Source of the DNA: Propionibacteriaceae bacterium P6A17
GTDB taxonomy: Bacteria; Actinomycetota; Actinomycetes; Propionibacteriales; Propionibacteriaceae
DNA length: 64,000 nt
Assembly: GCA_000619965.1 (NCBI GenBank)
Contig: JHVD01000002.1
Location: 186,001 to 250,000 of the forward strand
Direction: 5' to 3'
Within the stretch, counting starts at the first letter, position 1; each line of letters starts with the position of its first letter. Shown piece after piece: positions 18,142 through 26,779 of this stretch. Under the pieces are notes generated by a model that saw nothing but the letters and a program-made list of their open reading frames with translations, did not search any database and was not told the origin of the DNA. Position numbers and translations under genes: made by a program.

Positions 18142-19362
18142 GTGAGGATCCTGCTGCTTGGAACTGGTGGACGTGAACACGCCTTGGGACGCGCACTCGT
18201 TGCCGACGGGAGCGAGCTGCACGTCGCGCCCGGCAACCCGGGGCTGACCCGCCTCGGCACCCTGCACGACGTCGACATCACCGACGGCCCGGCCGTCGTC
18301 GCGCTCGCTCGGGACATCGACGCGGAGCTGGTGGTCGTCGGCCCCGAAGCCCCGCTGGTGGCGGGCGTGGCCGACGAGCTGCGTCGGGCCGGATACGACG
18401 TATTCGGCCCATCCGCGCAGGCAGCCGCTCTGGAAGGATCGAAAGCGTTCGCCAAGGACATCATGGCCGCCGCCGGCGTACCCACCGCAGGGCACCGGGT
18501 CTGCACCACCGCCGACGAAGCCGCCGCCGCGCTCGACTGCTTCGGCGCACCCCACGTCGTCAAGGACGACGGACTCGCGGCGGGCAAGGGCGTCGTCGTC
18601 ACCGACGACCGCGACGCCGCACTCGCCCACGCCGCCTCAAGCGGCACCGTCGTGATCGAGGAATACCTCGACGGACCCGAGGTGTCGCTGTTTGCCATCT
18701 GCGACGGCACCACCGCCCGCCCCCTACTGCCCGCCCAGGACTTCAAGCGCGTCGGCGACGGCGACTTGGGCCCCAACACCGGCGGCATGGGCGCCTACTG
18801 CCCGCTGCCGTGGGCACCGCAGGGCCTCGTCGACGAGATCATGCGCGACGTCGTCCAACCCACCGTCGACGAAATGGCCCGCAGGGGCACACCATTCGTC
18901 GGGCTGCTGTACGCGGGGCTGGCGTTGACGCGGCGCGGCCTACGGGTCGTCGAATTCAACGTGCGCTTCGGGGACCCCGAAACGCAAGCCGTGCTGTCGC
19001 TGCTGGAGACCCCGCTCGCCCCCGTGCTGCGCGCAGCCGCCCGCGGCGAACTCGACGCCCTCCCCGAGCTGACCTGGCGCGACGGCGCGGCGGTCGTCGT
19101 CGTCGAAGCCGCACAGGGCTACCCGGGCACCCCGAAGAAGGGAGGCCCAATCTCCCTGCCCGAGGACACCGACGACGCCTACGTCCTGCACGCCGGCACC
19201 GCACTCACCGACGGCCACCTCGTCGCCGCAGGAGGACGGGTGCTCGGCATCGTCGGGCGCGGAGCCGACCTCGAGGCCGCCCGCGCGACCGCCTACCAGC
19301 ACCTGGAGCGGGTGGTCTTCCCGGACGGCTTCCACCGCAACGACATCGGCATCCCGCACTGA
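18142..19362 (+). CDS. purD: Phosphoribosylamine-glycine ligase
   Basis: The 406-residue ATP-grasp enzyme makes glycinamide ribonucleotide, the second step of purine synthesis. It begins V-R-I-L-L-L-G-T-G-G-R-E-H-A-L, the family start. It carries G-P-E-A-P-L near residue 70 and the ATP-grasp lysine region V-V-K-D-D-G-L-A-A-G-K-G-V. P-N-T-G-G-M-G-A-Y and V-E-F-N-V-R-F-G-D-P-E-T-Q form the metal and ATP site. The GTG start is fixed by both the family N-terminus and the -10 seven bases upstream. The 3' end runs into a short direct repeat of GACGCCCCGACGACGCACT. Confidence 0.96.
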   Translation: MRILLLGTGGREHALGRALVADGSELHVAPGNPGLTRLGTLHDVDITDGPAVVALARDIDAELVVVGPEAPLVAGVADELRRAGYDVFGPSAQAAALEGSKAFAKDIMAAAGVPTAGHRVCTTADEAAAALDCFGAPHVVKDDGLAAGKGVVVTDDRDAALAHAASSGTVVIEEYLDGPEVSLFAICDGTTARPLLPAQDFKRVGDGDLGPNTGGMGAYCPLPWAPQGLVDEIMRDVVQPTVDEMARRGTPFVGLLYAGLALTRRGLRVVEFNVRFGDPETQAVLSLLETPLAPVLRAAARGELDALPELTWRDGAAVVVVEAAQGYPGTPKKGGPISLPEDTDDAYVLHAGTALTDGHLVAAGGRVLGIVGRGADLEAARATAYQHLERVVFPDGFHRNDIGIPH

Positions 19363-19439
19363 CGCCCCGACGACGCACTGACGCCCCGACGACGCACTGA
19401 GGCCCCACCCTCGCCGCGCTGGACAGCGCGCCACGAACG

Positions 19440-19477
19440 CCAGTGGGGCGCCCGGATCGCTCCGAGCGCCCCACTGG
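19440..19477. terminator. Bidirectional hairpin between purD and the S8 protease gene
   Basis: CCAGTGGGGCGC (19440-19451) and GCGCCCCACTGG (19466-19477) are perfect 12-bp arms, and the loop adds an inner CGGA/TCCG pairing. It lies between two converging genes and probably ends both transcripts; there is no clear U-tract. Confidence 0.7.
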
Positions 19478-19500
19478 GGGTTAGGCGGGGGAATCCCCGA

Positions 19501-22500
19501 TCAGTTTCCGGTGCGCGGCATGCCGGGCGGGTTCACCGGGTGGCCGGGACGGTGCCCGTCGATCGGCTGCTTGCCCTCGGGCAGGGCCCCGATCCGGTAG
19601 ATCGCCTTCGAGCTGGACTCGAGGGTGATCGTGCCCTTCCCGGCCTCGAACTCCACCCGACGAAGCACCTTGCCCTTGTCGTCGAGCAGGTACACGGGCG
19701 AGCCGGTGACCGTGAGGGTCAGAGTGCCGGTGACGGCGATGCCCTTGTTCTGGACGTTCACGATCACGCTGCCATCGGCCTGCTTGGTGCAGGTGATGCT
19801 GATCGAGTCGCCCTTGGCGAAACGGGCAGTCATCGAGCCGCACTCGCCGCCGAGAGTGGTCAGCGGACGCTCGAGGGTGATCGTCACCACGCGTTCGGTC
19901 ACCTTGCCGGAGGCGTCGACGGCGACCAGCGTCACCTTGGTGGGCTGGTCCAACACGAGACCGTCGACGTCCACCTGGACCTGGAGATCCTCGTCCACGT
20001 CATCCGTGACCGTGTAGGCGTCACGGATCTGGGCGAGGACGTCACCGTCCGGGTCGACGCTGAGGGCATCGGGGCCATCGATGACAGGCGCCGCGGCGTC
20101 CACGACGAACGTGACCGCCTCCACCGTGCTGCGACCCGCCTTGTCGACACCGACGGCCTCCAGGACGTGCCTGCCAGCAGCCAGGCCCGTGACCTCGACG
20201 ACCAGCTCGGTCTCGAGCGGGGTGCCGTCGCTGGCGTCGAGCGCATCGAGCTGCGGCTCCCCGTTGAGGAACGGCACCACGTACGCATCCGGGTGCATGC
20301 GCGCCTCCACGACCTTGCCGACGTACTCCTTGCCGTCGACCAGGACCGTGACCGACTTCACGTTCGGGTCAGTCGCCCGGACCGTGATCCGGTGCGAGCC
20401 GTCGAGAACGTCGCCGTCCTTCACACCGGAGATGGCGACGGACGGGGCCGCCTCGTCGAGGACGAACGGGATGGCCCGCTCCACGCCGTTGGCGATCTGG
20501 TCGGAAAGGCTCACCCGCATGGTCTCGCCGCCCTTGCCCGTGACCTTCGTCTCGAACTCGCGACGGTTCTGCGTGGCGCCCGGATCCCAGAGGTTGTCGA
20601 ACTCCTTCACGGTGCTGCCGTTGATCGCGAGCTCGTAGCCGAACTCGTCGTCCCAGACGGCGCCCTCGACGGACACCTCCTGACCGTCGGAGGTCAGGTA
20701 GATGGCGCCATCGGCGTCGATACCCGGCACCGTGACCATCTCATAGCCGGGCAGGTTGCGATCCCAGAAGAAGCGCCACGAGCCCATGATCGCGCGGTTG
20801 CCATTGGCGTCGACGACCTCGAAGCCGACGTGGTTGATGCCGCCGTTGAGCGTGATCGGCACGTCGAAGTGGAGCTTGTCGTCGATGGCGACTTCCTTGC
20901 CCGCGACGATGAACTTGCCGGGGCGCGCGTTGAAGGTGCCCTTGAGGCGCAACTGCGCCGTCGTGCCCGAGATCGTGAGGTTCTCGAACGACGGGTCGAC
21001 GATCGTCGCGAACTCACCGAAGCGAGCGTCCTCGTCGACCGGCTGCAGACGCGGATCGTCGTACGTGATCCGAAGCTGCGAGGCGGCAGCGGTACGACCG
21101 GCGATCGGCCACGCCTGCGAGGTGTAGTTGAGCCTGCCCGAGTGGTCGACCGCGGCGAGCGTCACCGTGATCTGATCGGGACCCGGCGTCGTCTCGTAGG
21201 TGAAGTTGCCCTGCGCGTCGGGCATCAGGATGTTCGAGGCGGCGTCGAAGCCGATCAGCGACCAATCGGACGTCTTCGACACGTTGTCGGTGAGCTTGCC
21301 CTTGATCGTGATCTTGCCCTGCGCGTCGGGCACCAGCTCGCCGCTCGCGTTGAGCGGTAGGTCGGTGAACTCGAACACCGGCGCCACGTCGTCAAGGCCG
21401 AGCCAGTTCGTCGTGCGGCCCACCTCGGAGCCGTCGGCCGCGAAGCCGATGATCTCGAAGTCGTTGCGGCCCGCAGTGACGGGGACGTCGATGCTGCCGA
21501 AGCCGTCCTTCATGGTGACCTCAGCCCCGTTGACCGTGGCGTGGGTCACGTTCGGGCTGCCCGTGACGGTCAGGTGCACCTTGCCGTCCTTCACCAGCTG
21601 GTCGTTGTCGGTGACGTCGTACTTCCACGAGTTGACCCAGCGGTCGTAGCGCCACTCGTGGAAGAGCTGCACGGCGTCGCGGCCCTGGAAATCGGTGACG
21701 CGGGTCACGTTGCCGGCGTTGTCCATCACCTGCACGTCGAGGTACTCGCCGGGACCGACCTGATCGGCCGGCACCGTGATGGTGACGGTGCCCGTCGCCT
21801 CGTCGATCACCCGGTCATGCTGGACCTGGGTGGTGCCGCGGACCGTGGTGAGCGCCCGCCAGAAGATGCCCGACGCGTCGTCCGACGTCTTCAGGGTGTA
21901 GGTGAGCGAGCCGTCGGCGTTCTGCACGCGCGTCAGCGACTCGACGGTGGGGGCCACGCGGTCGAGGCCGAACTCCAAGTCGGTGTGCTGCCACGCGAAC
22001 TCGGCGCCGAGGCGAGCCTTGATCCGCAGCGTGTACTTGCCGTCGGGTGCGTCGACGAACGTATCCGACGACGGATCGTACACTCGCCCGTCCCACTTCT
22101 GGGCGGACGCGACGTGTGCCGCGCTGCCCAGCGTGCCCAGGATGTCGCCGATGGTGAGGCGCTGCACGTCGCGGTCGGAGCCGAGCGACTTCAGCACCTT
22201 GCCGTCGCTCAGGATCTCGTACTCGAGGTCGCTCGCCGAACGCAGCATCGACACCGACGGGAACACCTCGTCGTAGATGCCGTCGCCGTTGGGGGAGAAC
22301 CACGTGCGCGGCACCGCGCCGACGATCGGGAAGTTGCCGAGCAACGTCGTCGCGGTCTCGTGGTCGGCGCCGATGAGCTGGTCGAGCAGCGGCTCTCCGC
22401 CGACACGCGGGGCGTCGACGATGGGCTCGGCGTTCCAGTCGCCCGCGAATCCGAGGTACGGCAGCGCGAGATCCGGCTGCGCGCCGTCGGCCGACTTGAA

Positions 22501-24642
22501 CGAGGCCCAACCCTGCAGCCAGTGGTCGCCGGAGCCGGGAGTGACGGTGAAGTCCACCGTGGCCTTGCCGCCGGCGGGGACGGTGACCTTGCTCGTCGCG
22601 GACTTGATCGAGTCGATCGTGGAGCACGCCGTGGTGTTGCCGGCCGGGTCCTGCGACTCGGCCACCGAGCACGTACCGCCGACGGTGAACGTCCGGTCGG
22701 TGCCGCCCCGGTTCTCCAGCGTCACGGTGAACTGCTTCGGGCCGCGCACCTCGCGCAGCGCGATGGTCGGGGAGCCGTCCACCGTCGCGAACACGTCGGT
22801 GCTGAGGGCCGACTTCGTCTGGATCAGACCAGCACCCATCTGGCGCGGAGCGTAGGGGACGCCGTCGTGCTCCAGAATCTTCGCCGTGTTGGAGAACGCG
22901 ACGCGCAGCAGCGCATTGCGGTCCTTGGCCGAAAGATCCGGGAAGCGCTCGGCGAACTTCTGCGCGCCCAGCGCGAAGGCGCCGGCGACGTGCGGCGCCG
23001 CCATCGAGGTGCCGGAGTTGTCTGCGTACTCGTCGTCGTTGTTCGTCGAGTACACCGAGCCGCCGATGCCCGCGAGCTGCGGCTTGAAGTCGAGCTCCGG
23101 CGTCGCACCCCACGAGGTGAACGACGACGGCGCCACCGGCTCCGACGTCGGCAGCGCCACGCGGCCGTCGGTGAGGGTGATGGTGGTCTCGCCGGCGGCG
23201 ATCTTCGCCTTCAGCGCGAGCCCGGCCGTGCGATGCAGGAACAGGCCCGGGATCGTGATGTGGTCGAGGCCGCCCATGCCTGCGAACGTGTCGCCACCGG
23301 CGGCGCTGTTGAACACGACGACGCCCACCGCGCCCTTGGCGATGGCGTTGTTGAACTTGTCCGCGAACGAGATCTCGCCGCGCTCCACCAGGACGTAGTT
23401 GCCCTTCGCCGTGGCGGGGATCTGATCCGGCTTGCCGAGGCCGCCGTCGACGATCACGTGCGCGGCATCGTCGGCCACCCCGGTCTGGAGCTGGTAGGCG
23501 ATGTCCTCGGAGGTGCCACCCTGGGCGATCTTGGCCACTGTCGCGATCGACGCCGTGTTGTTCACGGACGCGACGGCGAGCGCCTCCTTCGTCGAGGCGG
23601 GGCTGCCCATGGTGCCGTCGTCGAGCATGTCGAAGACGTCGTCGAGGGTGCCGCCCGGGGAGCCGTTGTGGCCCTCGTTGCCGGCCGCGACGATGACCTG
23701 CACGCCAGCCGCCTGCGCGTTGGCGATGGCCCGGCCCTCACCGACCGACGACTGGTTCGTGCCATTGGGGGAACCCAGCGACATGTTGATGATGTTCGCG
23801 CCGCGCTCCACCGACTCCTCGATGGCGGCGATGATGTCGTCCTCGTAGGCGCCGCGGATGGCGGGATCGTTGGAGAAGACCTTCATCGCCAGCAACTGCG
23901 CGTTGGGGGCGATGCCGCGAATGCGGCCGTTCGCGATGACGTCGGCGTCCGCCCCGCCGTTGGCGGCGACGATGCCGGCCACGTGCATGCCGTGCTCGCT
24001 GCCAGTGTCGTAGACGTCGGCGTTGTCGTCGGCGAAGTTCCAGCCGTAGGGGACCTTCTCGGTGAAGCCCTCGGCGGCGGGGAGCCGGCCCTGCACGTCG
24101 TCATCCAGGCGCATGTCCTGATGCTTGACGTCGATGCCGGAGTCGATGACGGACACGACGAGCCCCCGCCCGTCGACGCCGAGATCCTCACGCGCGGCTA
24201 CCGACTGCGTGAGCTCACCGGCGGTCTGCATCGACTGGTAGAAGACCTTGAGGGGCTTCACCGAGGCGACGTCCGGGTCTGCGGCGAGGCTCGCGATCTG
24301 GCTCTGCGGCAGCGTCGCGGAGAAGCCGCGCACGAGCATGCCGAACTTGCGATCGACCTTGAATCCGTCCTTGTCCTTCCAGCGGCCGAGCACCCGGTCG
24401 ACGGCAGCGAGCCCCTCCGACTCGTTGCCCTTGCCCGTGGGCTGTTCCTTGAGGAGCACCATCACGCGGCGCGGCTCGTCGACGGGGCCCTGGAAGGCGT
24501 CGTCGACGGTGGGCCGGCCCGCGCGAGGCGCCTCGGCGAGCGTGTCGGGGTTGGGCAGCGGCGAGGCGTACGCCCCCGTGACCGCGAGCCCGCCCGTCAA
24601 CGCCAGCGTCATCGCCATCAGCGAGGCGGTAGTTTTCTTCAT
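19501..24642 (-). CDS. Giant secreted subtilisin-like (S8) serine protease with Ig-like modules and LPxTG-like C-terminus
   Basis: The 1713-residue protein has a signal peptide (about 1-27), an I9-type propeptide (about 55-135) and a subtilase domain with Asp167, His217 (H-G-M-H-V-A-G) and Ser546 (G-T-S-M-A-A-P-H). A PA-type insert lies at about 375-470. The next thousand residues are beta-rich repeats of the Fn3/Ig-like kind seen in lactocepin and C5a-peptidase relatives. A short Pro/Gly spacer ends in P-P-G-M-P-R-T-G-N, the last residues. An LPxTG-type sorting signal would need a hydrophobic helix and basic tail after this motif, and both are missing. It probably degrades proteins outside the cell. 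GGAGAGGG precedes the ATG. Confidence 0.92.
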   Translation of the reverse strand: MKKTTASLMAMTLALTGGLAVTGAYASPLPNPDTLAEAPRAGRPTVDDAFQGPVDEPRRVMVLLKEQPTGKGNESEGLAAVDRVLGRWKDKDGFKVDRKFGMLVRGFSATLPQSQIASLAADPDVASVKPLKVFYQSMQTAGELTQSVAAREDLGVDGRGLVVSVIDSGIDVKHQDMRLDDDVQGRLPAAEGFTEKVPYGWNFADDNADVYDTGSEHGMHVAGIVAANGGADADVIANGRIRGIAPNAQLLAMKVFSNDPAIRGAYEDDIIAAIEESVERGANIINMSLGSPNGTNQSSVGEGRAIANAQAAGVQVIVAAGNEGHNGSPGGTLDDVFDMLDDGTMGSPASTKEALAVASVNNTASIATVAKIAQGGTSEDIAYQLQTGVADDAAHVIVDGGLGKPDQIPATAKGNYVLVERGEISFADKFNNAIAKGAVGVVVFNSAAGGDTFAGMGGLDHITIPGLFLHRTAGLALKAKIAAGETTITLTDGRVALPTSEPVAPSSFTSWGATPELDFKPQLAGIGGSVYSTNNDDEYADNSGTSMAAPHVAGAFALGAQKFAERFPDLSAKDRNALLRVAFSNTAKILEHDGVPYAPRQMGAGLIQTKSALSTDVFATVDGSPTIALREVRGPKQFTVTLENRGGTDRTFTVGGTCSVAESQDPAGNTTACSTIDSIKSATSKVTVPAGGKATVDFTVTPGSGDHWLQGWASFKSADGAQPDLALPYLGFAGDWNAEPIVDAPRVGGEPLLDQLIGADHETATTLLGNFPIVGAVPRTWFSPNGDGIYDEVFPSVSMLRSASDLEYEILSDGKVLKSLGSDRDVQRLTIGDILGTLGSAAHVASAQKWDGRVYDPSSDTFVDAPDGKYTLRIKARLGAEFAWQHTDLEFGLDRVAPTVESLTRVQNADGSLTYTLKTSDDASGIFWRALTTVRGTTQVQHDRVIDEATGTVTITVPADQVGPGEYLDVQVMDNAGNVTRVTDFQGRDAVQLFHEWRYDRWVNSWKYDVTDNDQLVKDGKVHLTVTGSPNVTHATVNGAEVTMKDGFGSIDVPVTAGRNDFEIIGFAADGSEVGRTTNWLGLDDVAPVFEFTDLPLNASGELVPDAQGKITIKGKLTDNVSKTSDWSLIGFDAASNILMPDAQGNFTYETTPGPDQITVTLAAVDHSGRLNYTSQAWPIAGRTAAASQLRITYDDPRLQPVDEDARFGEFATIVDPSFENLTISGTTAQLRLKGTFNARPGKFIVAGKEVAIDDKLHFDVPITLNGGINHVGFEVVDANGNRAIMGSWRFFWDRNLPGYEMVTVPGIDADGAIYLTSDGQEVSVEGAVWDDEFGYELAINGSTVKEFDNLWDPGATQNRREFETKVTGKGGETMRVSLSDQIANGVERAIPFVLDEAAPSVAISGVKDGDVLDGSHRITVRATDPNVKSVTVLVDGKEYVGKVVEARMHPDAYVVPFLNGEPQLDALDASDGTPLETELVVEVTGLAAGRHVLEAVGVDKAGRSTVEAVTFVVDAAAPVIDGPDALSVDPDGDVLAQIRDAYTVTDDVDEDLQVQVDVDGLVLDQPTKVTLVAVDASGKVTERVVTITLERPLTTLGGECGSMTARFAKGDSISITCTKQADGSVIVNVQNKGIAVTGTLTLTVTGSPVYLLDDKGKVLRRVEFEAGKGTITLESSSKAIYRIGALPEGKQPIDGHRPGHPVNPPGMPRTGN

Positions 24643-24750
24643 TCCCTCTCCAACGATTGCATTCGTCAGGCGGGCCGGATCGCCCGCAATGCTGGCAACC
24701 TACCGCGTGAGGGGGTCGTCGGGAGGGGAGGGAAACAATCCTCGAGACGA

Positions 24751-25983
24751 TCAGCGCAGACGACGCCCGTCGGCCAGATCGAACAGGTGCCGGAGCACGT
24801 CGCCGCCGCCGGCCCGCAGCCCGTTGTGCTCGTGCTCGCTGGTGATCCACGTGCGGATGCCGGGGACGTGCTCGGCGGCCTCCAGCGAGTACTCCAGCGG
24901 CACGTAGGCGTCGTGGAAGTAGATCGCGGCGGCACCGTGCGCCTCGCAGCGGGCCAGACGATCCTCGTGGTAGAGCTTCGGCCACGGCACGTCGGCGACG
25001 GCGTTCGCCACGTCGGACCACGGGCGGAAATCGGAGAGTTCGTCGAACCACTGCGGCATCAGGTGCTCGCCGGTGAGCAGCAGCGGATTCTCGTCGAACT
25101 CGTCCGGGCGCACCCGCGCCGCCGCCCAGCAGGTGGCGACGCCGTCGGCCATCGACGACTCGTGGATGACCGCGTAGAGCGGACTGCGCATCGAGAAGGG
25201 CAGCGAGGCCGCAAGATCGTGGCGGAAGGCATTGCCCAGCGGGTCGTGCTCGAGGAGCCAGTGGAGCCGCTCGGCCCCGCCCGAGGCGCCGAGGAGGTGC
25301 CCGAGGCTCTGGAGCAGTGACGGCGACACCACGTCGCCGTTGGGGAGCGTGAGGCGCCCGTCGGCGGCGAGATCGTGCGCGCGACGCATCCGCTCCGCGT
25401 CCGCCGGGAACCAGCGGAAGTAGCGCTCGGAGTGCGTGACCATCTTGTCGTAGGTGAGCGCGTAGATCTCCTCGGCCGAGCGGCCGATCGGCGGCAGGCC
25501 ACCGGTGAAGTACGCCCGCTCGACCGCCTCCGGATGCGTGGACAGGTAGTGCATGGCGGTGAACCCGCCGAAGGACTGGCCCAGCAGGCTCCACCGCTCC
25601 ACACCGAGCTGCTCGCGCAGCGCCTCACAGTCGCGCACGATGGCATCCGCGCGCAGATTTGTCAGCACGCGCACCGCCTCGTTGGTGCCGCGCTCCAGCA
25701 GGCGATCGTCGACGGGGCTGCTGAGGCCCGTGCCACGCTGATCCAACAGCACGACCCGGTGACGCTCCAGCGCGACCCCCAGCCAGGCCGGGTCGGTCGT
25801 CGTCGGACGCGGCGACTCCCCGCCGGGGCCGCCCTGCAGGAACACCAGGTACGGCAGGTCCTCACCGCCTGGGCGGGCCACGATGCGCGCGAACACCTCG
25901 ATCGTGTCGCCAGCGGTGTCCGACCAGTCGAGCGGCACCTCACAGGTGACCGGCTCCATGCGCAGGGAAGTCCAATTGCTCAT
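24751..25983 (-). CDS. Proline iminopeptidase-like alpha/beta hydrolase (S33)
   Basis: The 410-residue enzyme resembles prolyl aminopeptidases: the oxyanion motif Q-G-G-P-G-G (50-55), the D-Q-R-G-T-G strand (81-86), and the nucleophile elbow G-Q-S-F-G-G (Ser137). A C-terminal E-H-E-H-N-G probably supplies the catalytic His. It lacks a signal peptide and should remove N-terminal proline or similar residues from peptides inside the cell, possibly peptides released by the neighbouring secreted protease. The start at 25983 is chosen because homology-like sequence begins there; the frame continues upstream into the TetR gene without meaning. Confidence 0.85.
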   Translation of the reverse strand: MSNWTSLRMEPVTCEVPLDWSDTAGDTIEVFARIVARPGGEDLPYLVFLQGGPGGESPRPTTTDPAWLGVALERHRVVLLDQRGTGLSSPVDDRLLERGTNEAVRVLTNLRADAIVRDCEALREQLGVERWSLLGQSFGGFTAMHYLSTHPEAVERAYFTGGLPPIGRSAEEIYALTYDKMVTHSERYFRWFPADAERMRRAHDLAADGRLTLPNGDVVSPSLLQSLGHLLGASGGAERLHWLLEHDPLGNAFRHDLAASLPFSMRSPLYAVIHESSMADGVATCWAAARVRPDEFDENPLLLTGEHLMPQWFDELSDFRPWSDVANAVADVPWPKLYHEDRLARCEAHGAAAIYFHDAYVPLEYSLEAAEHVPGIRTWITSEHEHNGLRAGGGDVLRHLFDLADGRRLR

Positions 25984-26038
25984 GGGCCCATCTTGCACCA
26001 AGCGGGCAACGCGGGCACCGCAGGCCGTCGTCGGGCAG

Positions 26039-26686
26039 CTACGCGGGGGAGCGTCGCAGCGCGGTGCGCGCGTGCTCGAAGGCAGGCGCGAACAGGGCGT
26101 CGATGTAGTCGACCACCTCCGGGCGGGGCCGACGCAGGTGCGTGATGATCCAGCGGTCCGCCGTCGCCCAGGTGAAACCGACGATCCCGTGGCCCCAGAT
26201 GTTGGCCGGCTCCGTGTCCAGGTCGTTGGCCTCAAGCCAGGCGCGCATCATCTCCGAGACGCGGTTGCCGATCCGGGTGGTGATGCCCAGCACCGACGAA
26301 TCGGCCCCGGCCTCGCCGATGGGACGGCTGATGACGAACTGGTAGACCTCCGGGTCGTTCTCCACGAGCGTCAGGTACGTGTCCGCCAAGCAACGCACCA
26401 GCTCGCGGGGCTCCGTCGGAGGCACGCTTCCCGGCTCGTCGAAGCCGAGGCTGGTCCAGATGAAGTTGTTCACGTGGTCGACGACGGCTTGGTACAGGCC
26501 CGCCTTGTCCTGGAAATGGCGGTAGATGACCGGCTTCGACGTGCCGGCCTCCGTCGCGATGTCGTCCATGCCGAGGGTGTGCCCGTGGCGGCGGATGGCC
26601 CGCAACGTGGCGCCGAGCAGCTCCTGCCGGCGCTCTGCATTGTGCGCCTCCCAGCGGGTTGCCCGACCGTCCTTGCCGTCCATCAT
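26039..26686 (-). CDS. TetR-family transcriptional regulator
   Basis: The 215-residue protein has a TetR helix-turn-helix at about residues 20-65 (T-L-G-M-D-D-I-A-T-E-A-G-T-S-K-P-V-I-Y-R-H-F-Q-D-K) and a helical ligand domain. It lies upstream of the aminopeptidase gene on the same strand, with a 55-base gap, and diverges from purB. Target and ligand are unknown; self-regulation and control of the peptidase are the usual expectation. Confidence 0.88.
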   Translation of the reverse strand: MMDGKDGRATRWEAHNAERRQELLGATLRAIRRHGHTLGMDDIATEAGTSKPVIYRHFQDKAGLYQAVVDHVNNFIWTSLGFDEPGSVPPTEPRELVRCLADTYLTLVENDPEVYQFVISRPIGEAGADSSVLGITTRIGNRVSEMMRAWLEANDLDTEPANIWGHGIVGFTWATADRWIITHLRRPRPEVVDYIDALFAPAFEHARTALRRSPA

Positions 26687-26692
26687 GGGGGC

Positions 26693-26698
26693 AGGATA
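26693..26698 (-). promoter_or_regulatory. Leaderless-type -10 (TATCCT) of the TetR gene
   Basis: On the minus strand TATCCT ends six bases before the ATG at 26686. Confidence 0.5.
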
Positions 26699-26767
26699 CC
26701 CCAGCCCCCGAGTACCGACTACGGCGGGTAGCAGGTCCTCGCAGGAGCGCGTCGGGGACGAAACAAC

Positions 26768-26773
26768 TAGGCT
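26768..26773 (+). promoter_or_regulatory. Leaderless-type -10 (TAGGCT) of purB
   Basis: TAGGCT ends six bases before the ATG at 26780. This spacing favours that ATG over the in-frame GTG at 26774. Confidence 0.6.
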
Positions 26774-26779
26774 GTGGCC

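Noticed and set aside
19540-21360. Plus-strand frame of about 600 codons opposite the protease C-terminal half
   Set aside because: Same reason: low-complexity antisense translation with no ribosome site and no recognisable domain.
21541-25320. Very long plus-strand open frame (over 1200 codons) opposite the S8 protease and aminopeptidase
   Set aside because: It is antisense shadow caused by high GC; the translation is Arg/Val/His/Gly-rich without domains, while the minus strand carries clear protease motifs.
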